Assembly (NCBI GenBank): GCA_002633005.1
Contig: NMRA01000215.1
Location: 136,690-200,689 of the forward strand
Reading direction: 5' to 3'
DNA length: 64,000 bases
Source: Phoronis australis
Taxonomy: Eukaryota > Phoronida > Phoronidae
Each line of letters begins with the position of its first letter. The first letter of the stretch is position 1. A program made the translations under genes and the position numbers. Shown one piece after another: positions 54,301 to 64,000 of this stretch. The notes beneath the pieces were generated by a model. The model was not told the DNA's origin. It saw only the letters and a program-made list of their open reading frames with translations, and did no database searches.

Positions 54301-57300
54301 AAGCGTTTTGAGGTCAGGCGTTATTGAGAATTGGGTGGGAGCCAGGATGTTGAATATTTTGTGGTTTGGTGTTTTGGTAATTGGGTCCTGCATGGAGATG
54401 AGTCTTGACAGGCTGTTGGCAGGGAACAAGATGATCGGATACAAATGTAGTCTAAGAGTGTTCTGTAGACCTAATGGCTTGCGAAGAAAATCAAGATCTT
54501 GCAAGACTGCAAAATCACGCGAGTTAAAAGAAAGTGTTTCGAAAGTGCTAGGGAGCTTACTAAACTTTCTTAGCATAATGGAAGTTACTGGAGTGATTGG
54601 TTGGTGAGGTTGGAGTGTTGAATTATGGGATAGACTTCAGTGTTTCTGTTCCACAGGGGAAGATTTCATGCCCTATATGTAAGCTAATGTCTTGCAGTCA
54701 ACAAAACTCAATCCTGATGACACCAGTAGGTCTGCACATCCTCACCTACTGGTACTTTGAGTAACTGTATATTTACTGAAATTGTCCGCATGTCATCAAA
54801 GTCGATAGTATTTGGATAAAACAACAAATGCTTGAGCACTCGTCAGGTTTCCATGTCCATTAACATCATTTTCAAGCATGAATGACGAATCAGCATGTGA
54901 ACAACATCTCCTGAGATGTTGCCTGCTGAATACTCACCTTGCACTATAGTGTGTGTGTGCATGTGCGTGCGTGTGGGTGTGCCTGTGAGAGAGAGAGAGT
55001 AATGGTGTATTTGTACATTGTGCTCACATGCTGATTTGTCATTCAAGCTCATCTGAAATGATGTCAACACAATGTGATAGGATTGGTGTTGATTGATCAG
55101 AATTATTCAGAAACCAGTGCATGCTGTCCTACTGGTGGTACTATTACTTCACTAGAGCCACCTTTTGGAATGAAGTTCATGTTCTTCATTTTGTATACTT
55201 CCAGATATTGGAACAGAATGGTTGTATTGCTCACTGTGTAAATGTGCTGGAATTTAAATTTGTCAACATTGAGAGACTGCGTCAATGTCTGCAGCGTGCT
55301 GGTGACTTCTCTTGTCTCGTTCTAACGAGTCCCAGAGCTGTGGAGGCTGTTGAGATGGCTGCAGTCGATTTAGCCAAAGGTAACAGATGATTATGTTGTA
55401 TTTTTGACTCTTTTAATGTTGATTTAGGTGCCTGAAAATAAAAATCAAACTAGGCCTTTTACTCTCATAAATTGATCTAACAATATTCCTTATCGTGTAA
55501 GGATTCAATTTCCATTACCAACTTGAGTCTCTGATGGTTTGATGTTCTTGATGGCTACAGAAATAGAAGTATGATAAAGAATGTTATGAGACCAATTTTA
55601 TGAAAGTAAAATGCCTTTTTTGAGTTTCAATTTTATGTTAATGTTTTAACAGGTTAAATGTTTTATATGTCAGATCCAATGAGACTGTAAAATTTTAGTT
55701 AAGATGAAATCCAACTTACCTGACTGCCGGATCACATGACCCAGCCCATGTTAGTCGTACCGTTAGTCGTAGTCAACCGGCTTGTGCACCTCAGACACCG
55801 TGCTGTTGTGGTTAGTTAAATCGCCTCAGGTTGCTGATGTTATCATTATTTAGATAATGAAACCCATCATTAACAATTGGGGATGACAATAGTATTTTAA
55901 AATTTTCGTTTTGAAAGTTTGTAAACAGCACATTTGATTAGTTTGTGGAAAGCACACGTGATTAGGATTTTTGCAAAGTAATTTGGCCAATTACCAAACC
56001 ACCAGGCAGCAGTTGGATTTTGAGGCAAGCCAAGTGTCTTCGTATAATTCTTGGCATGTATCTTTAATTGACCCGTCCCCTACGGGAAAATTAGACTTGT
56101 GCACATTTGGATGTGAGTCTTACAGCATTTTCACATTTTCAGTTGAAAATTTTTATTTTTTCATAGGCCGTGACAAGTATTCTAGAAAGTACCCTCACAT
56201 TTAGGTAATTTTGTTCTCTTTTGTTTGAGTTGATTAATATTTTCTACAATCACCTTTTTCTTAGATGACATGTCACTGCTATCAGATGATGGTGAGCCAA
56301 GAAAAAAGTGTGCAAAATCATCTGCTGAGCTGGGTACACACACTTGCATGGAATTGTTCATTTCTCCATTTCTTTCATAACATTGCAGCTTTTGCATGTC
56401 AAGATGGTTGCTTTTTGTGACATTACTTTGAATCCAAAAAATGTCATTGCGGCTGTTATTGTGTCTGCCCACATGACAAACTTGGGCAGCAATTGACCTT
56501 TTTAAGTATTGCGCAACTTCATATTTAACGTATTAGCTCCACAAGTGGTGTTGAATTTTGTATATGGATTGACTTTGTATGTGACTTTAGTAGTTGTGGA
56601 ACACCTATCTAGACACTGATCTGTTGTATACGATAGTTGTGTACAAAAATCAGTGTGTGAAGACAAAAAGCCAAAATTAATCGTCATGTTAGTTTAATAT
56701 TAATGGTCTTTTGTGCCTGATCATCTTGAGTACATAGTGAGCTGGACCAACTGCCTACCTGGGGCCTGTTTCATTAAAACTTTCCCTGTCTTAGGGCTAA
56801 CTCAAGACCAAAATGACTTGGCCCAGTTTCATGAAATTTCTTGAAACCAAAATTAAGTTAGCCTGCTCAATATTGTGACCAAATTTTAGGACTATTATCA
56901 CGAATAAACTGTTGAAGAACAAATCTTATTGATAGTTTTCACATTATAATGTCCCTAAACAATGTCAAATTGAAGATTGTCTATGAAGGCCACAGAGACA
57001 ATACAGTACGACTTGCCAGCTTACCATGTGAAATGATATTTTCCAACCAATAACCTGAGTCTTCTAAAGTAAATGAGATCTCAACTGTATCCAAAATGTG
57101 TGTAAATCCCGTTTAGGGTTTCAAGACCAAGATTATTCTTGATATCGTAATTCAAATACTGCCTCGCTTAGTTTAAAGTGAATTCGCACCAGGTGGTGAA
57201 ATCGTAGTTTTTATGCTCACCTATGTCAAAAATCCCTTTTCATGAAAACTTATTTAAGACTTAAGACAAGACTTAAAATTTGTCTGAAATTCCGCCTAAG

Positions 57301-60300
57301 TTAAGACTGATTTTGTCTTCATAAAACGGTCTTTTCTGAAATTTCGTCTTCAGTCTTAACTTAGTCTGAATTTCTGACAAATTTTAGGTCTTGTCTTAAG
57401 TCTTAAGTAAGTTTTCATGAAAAGGACCCTTGGACTACATGCTTCATGATTTCATTTTGCACCTGCTGTCTAACTGAAGCTTTTCTTTCCTGTTTTCAGC
57501 TTTATTTGACTAATATTTGTTTTGGACTTAGTTGAAACAAAATACAATGTCTGATGTTTGAGAAATGTGGTGAACGCCAAAATTACCCATAGTTCCATTC
57601 TTCAAAATCAAGAAAATTTAGTTTTGGCTTAATTTCAGTGTGTCCCAAATTTCAGAGACTGATGAATTTTTACGGTAAGCGCAAGACGTGGTAAAAATTC
57701 AGAGCATCTATTCTTAGCAATGGGATGGTGCTATGGCATGTCATCAGTTTTGACTTAGGTTAGCGTTGTGGTTATTGCCAGTCAGAATTTAACAGTCTCT
57801 ACGTAAAGTTATCAGAGCCTGGGGTCTTATCTTTGTTCTCGAAATCAAACTCAGATCATTTCCTTTTCCACTTTTATTCAAACTCAAGTTAAGTGTTTGT
57901 TATTTTGTACTCAATTACACATGAACTCCACAGATGAATGTCAAGTGCACTCTTGATAGATTCTGGAATCGAGAAGTAAAAACCTGAGAATTAGAATAAA
58001 AACTCAAGATTTCAAGGTCATACTCGAACTTATGGTTTAATGCTGAAGTCATCAAGTGCAAACTTTGATTAGGCAAACAGTCGCGCAAACCATAATGTAC
58101 TCTAGCGCAAAATAGTTGAGAGAAAAGGGTTTTGTTTTTGGACTAACAGTTAGACTTATTGAAATAACAAAAATATTATACTTCAGGAAAAAACAACAAA
58201 ATGGTGTTTTTCGTGGAAAGTCTGTACAAATGGGTACTATTTTTGTGTCCAGTCTCAAAAAGGCTGGGTATCCTAGTAATTTCTCAGCTGCACACCACAG
58301 TCAAAAGATGCTTTAGTGCTCCTGAGGACTATTGTTGCAGGCTTGCTATGGAAGTTTTCCTTTCAACCAAGTTGCACCTCATATAACCCACATATTGTCC
58401 TCATGTTTATCCTGTGTGATGTGTTGTACCAAACAAATTTTGCATATTGGAGTTCTCACCAACCTGGTGTTCACAGCTGTGAAGTCTTTGCTTTAGCTCT
58501 GTGGTCTTGACCAGATGTTCTGAAGAGCTGTGGCAGAGTTTTTTCTCAATTCTTCATTTGAGAACATTCCTGATCTTAGCATGAATGAAATTTAGATAGC
58601 CACCAGCTTCTATGTCAGGCTGTTGATCTTAAACTACGACTCACTGGGAATTGACCCATGCATGATTTTAGGTACCCGTGAAATGCTGTTTTGAATTTAT
58701 AAAATGCCACTTTTGCACTGTTACTTTTAGAGCATTACGAAGATATCTCTCAGACACAGTCTTTGATGATATAATGCACTTACTATCTCCAATGTCACAG
58801 ACAGGGTCTTGACAACGTAATGCACATATTATCTCCCCTGTCACAGTCTTTTTGATGATGTAATGTACTTATTATCTCTCCATTCTTCCATCCTGACAGC
58901 AGGAAATGAAGTATAGTTAGGGCTGGTATTGCTTGTGAGGTTTGGCCCCTGTCATCACAACCAAACAATCCTTTGCACTCTGTCATTACTAGTACTGCTA
59001 AGTGTGTGTCAAGATACATCAAGTTGAGTCTTCTCTCACATTTTGTCATGTGCCTTGTGCAGATGTCTCCAGTGTATGAGTAAATTCTCCTTTGTAATGT
59101 GCCATTTGACCTTATTTTACAATTTTTGTAAGTGCTTATTATGTGAATTCAAGTGTTTATTTACAACCATAAACTTGCCCTCTATTCTTGTTCCTTGTTG
59201 TGCATCGTGAACAACACTTATACTATTTCATTTTACCCATCACATTTTACATGCAAATTAAGCTGGTTCTTTTCTCTCCCTACAGATGGTGCTGTCTGGT
59301 CCAGACTTCCAGCCTATGTGGTAGGACAGGCTACGGCTGATGCAGGTTGGCCTATTTTTCTATCGTCTATCAATTTTACTAATGAATGCATCAATTTTAA
59401 TGTGTATTTCCTATAAACTATAATGTATATTACTTATAGATATTCTTAAGGTGCACCACCTATTGACTGCCAGGTAAACTTAGTCTTAAGTTTGTTTCTC
59501 GAAGTTGTAATTTGGCTGTACTTCGGGAGCAAGTTTTCTGTTACACAGAATTTGTTGAATGCACGACACTTTTCATTGTTCACGGTCTTTATTCCGTTGC
59601 GTTCATACTTTCTGAACAAAACTCTTCTCTCTACTGAACATAGATACAGTAACTGACCTAGCGACATAATTAAAAGACACACGATATTTCGAAACATACT
59701 TGTTTCATTCTCAAGTGAAGATAAAATGACGCAGTAATGCCACCACAGAGTATAAGCTGANCCCATCACATTTTACATGCAAATTAAGCTGGTTCTTTTC
59801 TCTCCCTACAGATGGTGCTGTCTGGTCCAGACTTCCAGCCTATGTGGTAGGACAGGCTACGGCTGATGCAGGTTGGCCTATTTTTCTATCGTCTATCAAT
59901 TTTACTAATGAATGCATCAATTTTAATGTGCATTTCCTATAAACTATAATGTATATTACTTATAGATATTCTTAAGGTGCACCACCTATTGACTGCCAGG
60001 TAAACTTAGTCTTAAATTTGTTTCTCGAAGTTGTAATTTGCAAAAGAAACGAACAACGCACATAACACGATTCATGTGAACATAAAACAATTAAGACAAT
60101 GAATACTTTATATGCAGATTTAATTGTTCACAGAACTGAATATACAATTGGGCATTTTTTACTGGTTTGAGCCTCGTGATTTATGGAGGCGGTTCTAGTG
60201 TAAACAAAACACAATTTCAAAATTCACTGATTTAAGGAGGTACAGCAACTTTAAGACATTAAAATTGAAATGTGAGACTTCATCGTGAGTTTCAGCAGTA

Positions 60301-60605
60301 TATTACGTAAGCGTGGTAAAAAGTTCAGGAAGCATTCAGTGAAGTGAATCAGTAAGTCATCTGTCAGTGAGGTACTACCCAATGCAGTGTTGGAGGTTTT
60401 TGTTCTCCAGAGGCTACATGAACAACTTAGAACATTTATTTTACACATATATGTAACTGCATACACACAGTGTTGCTGTTTTGGAAAGTTTTATCAAGCT
60501 GTTGTTCAAGATCTCCATCTGCTTTTCCAGCATGTAAGCTTGGTTTGAAGACTGTTGGAGAGGATAGTGGCAATTCTGACCTACTTGCTGATCTTATCAT
60601 AAAAG
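51305..60605 (+). CDS. UROS: Uroporphyrinogen-III synthase (UROS), first part, continues beyond the window
   Basis: Exons 51305-51376, 55205-55379, 59286-59345 and 60531-60605 join in phase. The N-terminus (HVVLFKATQNDIKDPYCE) parallels the opening strand of human UROS. Next are LVLTSPRAVEAVEMA (human LIFTSPRAVEAAEL, the inter-domain/active-cleft motif), AYVVGQATADA (human VYVVGNATASL) and LGLKTVGEDSGNSDLLADLI (human IGL.T.[12 protein letters not shown]). The enzyme closes hydroxymethylbilane with D-ring inversion to uroporphyrinogen III in cytosolic heme synthesis. About 127 of the usual ~260 residues are visible; I found no later exon (PCGNLKR region) before 64000. The third exon also occurs as a duplicate at 59812-59871, next to an N. 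Confidence 0.88.
52393..53054. mobile_element. ~660-bp foldback element in UROS intron 1
   Basis: The outer arms pair over 250 bp or more: gatcaagtttgagtctaata/tattagactcaaatttgatc, cgtccgcatctcacggac, cattgacgtcagaacacca, catcccatacgtgtg. An inner stretch tggcgcacaggtggctaaaa pairs too. The left arm carries ~85 extra bases (52575-52660) absent from the right. The arm ORFs are mirror images, not genes. Confidence 0.88.
53497..53850 (-). repeat. Dispersed ~450-bp repeat, copy 5, reversed
   Basis: Reversed family blocks: ggtcatgtgaccatgg, aaagtggaactttttagga, gaatccgatcagccatttct. Less complete than the other copies. Confidence 0.55.
54451..54660 (+). repeat. Dispersed repeat, uninterrupted relative of 10638-11110
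   Basis: Shares tgtagacct, gcgaagaaa...tcttgcaagact, gggagcttactaa, then gaggttggagtgttgaatta and cagtgtttctgttcca with 10638-11110, but lacks the 249-bp MITE found there. Confidence 0.7.
54948..54999 (+). repeat. (GT)n/(GA)n microsatellite
   Basis: A stretch of gtgtgtgtgcatgtgcgtgc type followed by gagagagagag in the UROS intron. Confidence 0.9.
55205..55379 (+). CDS. UROS: UROS second coding exon
   Basis: Acceptor tatacttccag ends at 55204; donor gtaaca begins at 55380. It encodes ILEQNGCIAHCVNVLEFKFV and LVLTSPRAVEAVEMAAVDLA. The TSPRAVEA motif is diagnostic. Confidence 0.93.
56760..56880. repeat. Degenerate end of a catgaaa-type MITE
   Basis: ggggcctgtttcattaaaac and, further on, cccagtttcatgaaatttc resemble the ends of the elements at 10748 and 57232. 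No full inverted pair is preserved. Confidence 0.4.
57232..57430. mobile_element. ~199-bp foldback MITE with very long arms
   Basis: Arms of ~90 bp are almost perfect mirror images (tttcatgaaaacttatttaa ... ttaagtaagttttcatgaaa), with a ~15-base loop near 57320-57340. The interior repeats aagacttaagacaagact words, as in the 10748 element. Confidence 0.85.
59286..59345 (+). CDS. UROS: UROS third coding exon (first of two identical copies)
   Basis: Acceptor ctccctacag ends at 59285; donor gttggc begins at 59346. It encodes DGAVWSRLPAYVVGQATADA. Phase fits exon 2 and exon 4. Confidence 0.88.
59812..59871 (+). other. Duplicate of the UROS third exon, probable assembly artefact
   Basis: Exact coding copy of 59286-59345 inside a 279-bp duplicate that starts one base after the N at 59761. 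Used in series with the first copy it would keep frame but repeat twenty residues of a conserved strand, which is not expected of UROS. Confidence 0.8.
60531..60605 (+). CDS. UROS: UROS fourth coding exon
   Basis: Acceptor ctgcttttccag ends at 60530; donor gtattg begins at 60606. It encodes CKLGLKTVGEDSGNSDLLAD then LIIK, parallel to human [22 protein letters not shown]. Confidence 0.88.
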
Positions 60606-61017
60606 GTATTGTTACTTGAAAGTCTCGTAAAAGTGATGACAATTCGATTGTCATCAGTCATTAGGACATGATAACTCGGTTCCAAAAATTCGCCTTTACT
60701 TGATAAATTTGCTAACTAGTAAAGTCAGAGCCCTTGATGCCTCGATTTTGAGGCCGAATATTGGCCCCATTCTCATTATGAAAAACATTTAGAAGTCAAG
60801 GGAAATTGTTCTCATCTGTTCCAAAAATTTCCAATGGTAAAAAATCCCCCTCTTTGTCAGTTATAATCATCTCTGGAAAACATTAGTTTTGGCTACTTGA
60901 AGCATTTCCATTGGTTATAAATAAGGGTGCTGACTACCATACGGCTACTTGATGAGCTGAAATTTTGATGGCGTTGTTTTAGCTGAACATGATTTGGAAC
61001 TGAAATTTGTTGTTTTT

Positions 61018-62770
61018 ATGCGCCCACATATTTGTATGTGAACGCATTATGCCGTCATCCCGGTCCGTCGGTGCAGCCGTCCGTCCAGCCATCCGTCTGT
61101 CCGGCGTCCGCTGCTCTATCTCCAAAACTGTTCAACGCATGTTCATGAAATTTTGAGCTCATGTTCCCTTCATGCATGGGACGGCATGAGCGAACGTTCA
61201 GACGGACTTGACTATCGGTGTGCCCCCTAGTGATAATTTCAGTTTTTTACGTTTAACTCCGTATCTTCAAAGGCCCTCAGCGTATTTTCATAAAATTTGG
61301 CATATAGGCATCTATTAGTGAGATGATGCTAGCCTTTTATTTTCAGGTGAATCTGATGCAGTTTGCGCCACCTAGTGGCCATTTTCACTGTTTTTGAGTC
61401 TGTTTTTGGCGTCCACCCCTCTATCAACCAAACTGCTCTTAGGATGATTGTGAAAAGTGGCATGTATGTTCTTACTATGAAGAGGACGGCTGACGATGAT
61501 TTTTCGACGACTTTGACTACTGTGGCACCTCCTAGTTGTAGTTGTTTTTTGCACCCATGTATCTCCTAAACTGTTTGCAGGATCTTTACTAATTTAGCAA
61601 GTATATCTATGTGATGTTGACAACGGACAAACTCAACCTTCAGATGGATCTGACTACCGGTGTGCCCCCTAGTGGCAATTTTAGTTTTTTACGTTTACCT
61701 CTGTATCTTCAAAGATCCTCAAGGTATTTTCATAAAATTTGGCATATAGGCATCTATTGGTGAGATGACGATATCCTCCTGTTTTCAGATGGATTTGACA
61801 TAGTTTGCGCCACCTAGTGACCATCTTTAGTGGTTTCGAGTCTGTTTTTTGGCGTCCACACCTCTATCAACCAAACCGCTCTAAGGATGATTATGAAAAT
61901 TGGCATGTATGTTCTTACTATGAAGAGGATGGCTGACGATGATTTTTCAATGACTTGACTACTGTGGCGCCTCCTAGTGGCAGTTTTGTTTTTTTGAACC
62001 CGTGGCGTTATCTCCTAAACCGTTAGCAGGATCTTTACTAAATCTAACAAGTGTATTTATATGGTGTTGACGGTGGACGCCGACTACTTTCAAACGGATG
62101 TGACTACCTAGTGGCAATTTTAGTTTTTTACGTTTACCTCTATATCTTCAACGGATTTTCATAAAATTTGGAATATAGGCATCTGTTGGTGATATGATAC
62201 TATCCTCTCATTTTTGGATGGAATCGAGGTACTTTGCGCCACCTAGTGGCCATTTTGATGTTTTCGAGTTTTTTGGCGTTCACCCCTTGATCAACTAAAC
62301 CAGTTTTTTGGCGTTTACTCCTCGATTAACCAAACCATTCTAAGGATTGGCGTATATTTGTTCTCAGTGTGAAGAGGACAGGCGACGATGAGGACTTCGA
62401 CTACTATGGCACCTCCTAGTGGTAGTTTTGTTTTGCGCCCATAGCTACATCTCCTATTGTATCTCTTATTGTATTTATATGAAGCTAACAACAGAGGATG
62501 ACATATTTCAGGCGGATCCAACGAACGCTGTGCCCCTTAGTGGCAATTTCATTTTTTCTGTTTTCCTTTGTTTCTCTGAATTTCCTTGACAATTTTTTTG
62601 AAATTTGGTAAATATCTTTCGATTAAAGAAGCAATGGCGTGTTCCCTTTTTCAGATAAATTGTATGTTTTTGCGCCATCTAGTGGCCATTTTTACGAAAC
62701 AAACAACCCTATAAGCACGCCGTTTGCGGTGCTTTCGTGGGTGCGTTTCAGTGCTCCGCGTTGCTCTTGT
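61018..62770 (+). repeat. Higher-order tandem array (three ~145-bp monomers per ~440-bp unit) with CTCF-like motifs
   Basis: The phrase [g][c/t]gccNcctagtgg marks each monomer at 61220, 61365, 61525, 61662, 61807, 61967, 62101, 62236, 62409, 62530 and 62672. Spacings run 145, 160, 137, 145, 160, 134, 135, 173, 121, 142. Monomers A, B and C share tatctNcNaaac, aggatNtNNatNaaatttgg and gactactgtg words, but A resembles the next A more than its neighbours B and C. The array opens with a partly palindromic gcccacatatttgtatgtg. It closes with a hairpin (agcacgccg-ttt-gcggtgct) and gcgtttcagtgctccgcgtt. Located in the UROS intron after exon 4. Confidence 0.88.
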
Positions 62771-64000
62771 ATATCATGCCATGTTTTGATTGACATATAA
62801 ACTTAACAAAAATACATCGTTTTCATATGCAGAGATTTTTGGGCAGATTATGTGCCAAATGGGTTGGCAGCCCTGCTTTAACTTGCGAGAATGAAGGACA
62901 ATTTCATATTGTAATTATGTAGATGTGTGACCACCGCTCGACGCTATGAAAATTGCCAGGTCGCATTTTCAAAATCCAGGTCACAAAAATTTCCCGCCAT
63001 TTTTACATGCCAAAACTGAACTTTAGCTCTTCGAGAAAATGTTTAATACGCTTTTACCAGCGACGTTAAATACTCCCAAATTTAAATACTCCCAAATTTT
63101 AGGTCACAAAATTGAAGTATTACATGCATGTACGGCGTTACCATTTTTCTCAATTGCCATTGAAATGCACTGGAAGTGCGTTTGCAATGCGAACAAAAGC
63201 CATGCCACCTGAGATTCTCATAAGAGTTTTTTAGCCTACATCCTTTTGCAGTTTTGAGTTCAAAGAATTTGTCACAAGACTAGTTGCTGACGTGAAAGTT
63301 GAATCAGTGCTCTCTAACCGACACGTGCATTCGAGTAGCAATGTATGCAATGTGAAACAAAAGAAAATACCCTTTGAAAAACTACCTGTGACTTCTAGGA
63401 CTGACCTGCTATATGATTGTCATCAAAGTCATTAAATAAGCAAAAATAGATAACCCAGCGTCCAAACTCTCTCCATTTGTTTGCAGTCCAATTTTGGCAA
63501 CGTGAACGAATGAAGAACATCCCGTCGAAAAAAGTCTGCGAAATGTTGCATCAGTTGAATGACGTATTAATGCGCGGGAATAATTCAGTGTCAAATTTCA
63601 CATCAAAAAATCATGTGACTTATGCTATTCACATATTCAAAAATCAGTTTTTAATGAAATGAAAAGCCTCGAGATTTTCGTACAACTGCTCAAAGATATT
63701 AAACTTTTCTAATTTCTTGTTATTTATGGTTCACGAATGTGAGCTCACGTCAATCCTCATCATTGATCTTGTTTACAATTTGAATTGTAGATAAATATTA
63801 GTTGATCCTGGAAACAGGTGATGTATATGATATTAATCAGAGGAAGTTGCATTTTGGGTGCACCATGTAAAAAACTATTTTTTCTGATCTTGAGAAAGGT
63901 ATTTATTTCAGTTGTTTAGCTCTGAGATTCCAGTCCTTATTTCTCTTCATGTTGTAATTGAATATTCCCTTTAGTTGTCGTCTCACTGTAAAGACCTTCA
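62771..64000. other. UROS intron, no exon recognised
   Basis: The frame at 63477-63662 is open after a possible acceptor (gtttgcag ending at 63486), but its product has no UROS similarity. I see no other feature. Confidence 0.5.

Larger units (their letters stand above)
59236..60040. other. 279-bp direct duplication around a single N
   Basis: 59236-59514 and 59762-60040 are identical except for two bases. The second copy begins right after the lone n at 59761. The 246 bases between (59515-59760) are unique. Confidence 0.92.

Noticed and set aside
56254-56300. Possible 27-nt UROS micro-exon (after ttcttag, before gtgagc) that fits the phase
   Set aside because: The known UROS alignment does not need it and the match is short enough to be chance.
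63477-63662. Open frame after a possible acceptor, considered as the next UROS exon
   Set aside because: Its product lacks the expected PCGNLKR-type motif and any resemblance to UROS, and it runs to a stop after about 60 codons.
1-64000. CRISPR array, operon, ribosome-binding sites or phage features
   Set aside because: The window is intron-rich animal DNA. The tandem repeats present lack unique spacers and no prokaryotic genes are seen.

Overview
This is a eukaryotic (metazoan) genomic window of about 38-40% GC, with no bacterial features. Three multi-exon protein genes lie on the + strand: the last ~29 coding exons of a DOCK1/2/5-type Rac guanine-nucleotide exchange factor (291-28460), a complete two-exon PWWP2A/B-type chromatin reader gene (33150-34897), and the first four recognisable coding exons of uroporphyrinogen-III synthase (UROS, 51305-60605, continuing past the window). 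Exons were assembled by hand from GT/AG sites, continuous reading phase and remembered similarity to the vertebrate families. The 29 core DOCK exons join into one uninterrupted frame of about 1137 codons plus a stop. Intron size, the repeat types (tRNA-derived SINE, RNase H-bearing non-LTR retrotransposon, many foldback elements) and gene linkage suggest a marine invertebrate, perhaps an invertebrate deuterostome such as amphioxus or a hemichordate. I cannot fix the species.

Layout. 1-28460: DOCK gene, from the helical region before DHR2, through DHR2 (about 11.4-21.1 kb), to a Ser/Pro-rich tail with Crk-SH3-type proline motifs. Its introns hold two minisatellites (20-bp and 21-bp units), a palindromic repeat family, a SINE, a MITE, and duplicated exon tails. 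28461-33149: probable long 3' UTR and intergenic DNA. 33150-34897: PWWP2. 34898-51304: repeat-rich intergenic DNA with no host gene recognised. It contains MITEs, a tRNA-like SINE, old copies of a ~145-bp monomer element, a composite element with ~172-bp repeats, a ~970-bp foldback and a broken I/R1-type retrotransposon. 51305-64000: UROS exons separated by large introns containing a ~660-bp foldback element, a dispersed repeat family, an assembly duplication at the only N, and a higher-order tandem array with CTCF-like motifs (61.0-62.8 kb).

The three genes do not form one pathway. DOCK acts in Rac activation, engulfment and migration; PWWP2 in chromatin (H3K36me3, H2A.Z, NuRD); UROS in heme synthesis. 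Their linkage is notable because the human counterparts also map together: DOCK1, UROS and PWWP2B on 10q26, and DOCK2 and PWWP2A on distal 5q. The most unusual structures are the CTCF-motif array, the palindromic repeat family and the duplicated exon tails. I found no convincing new multi-gene system.
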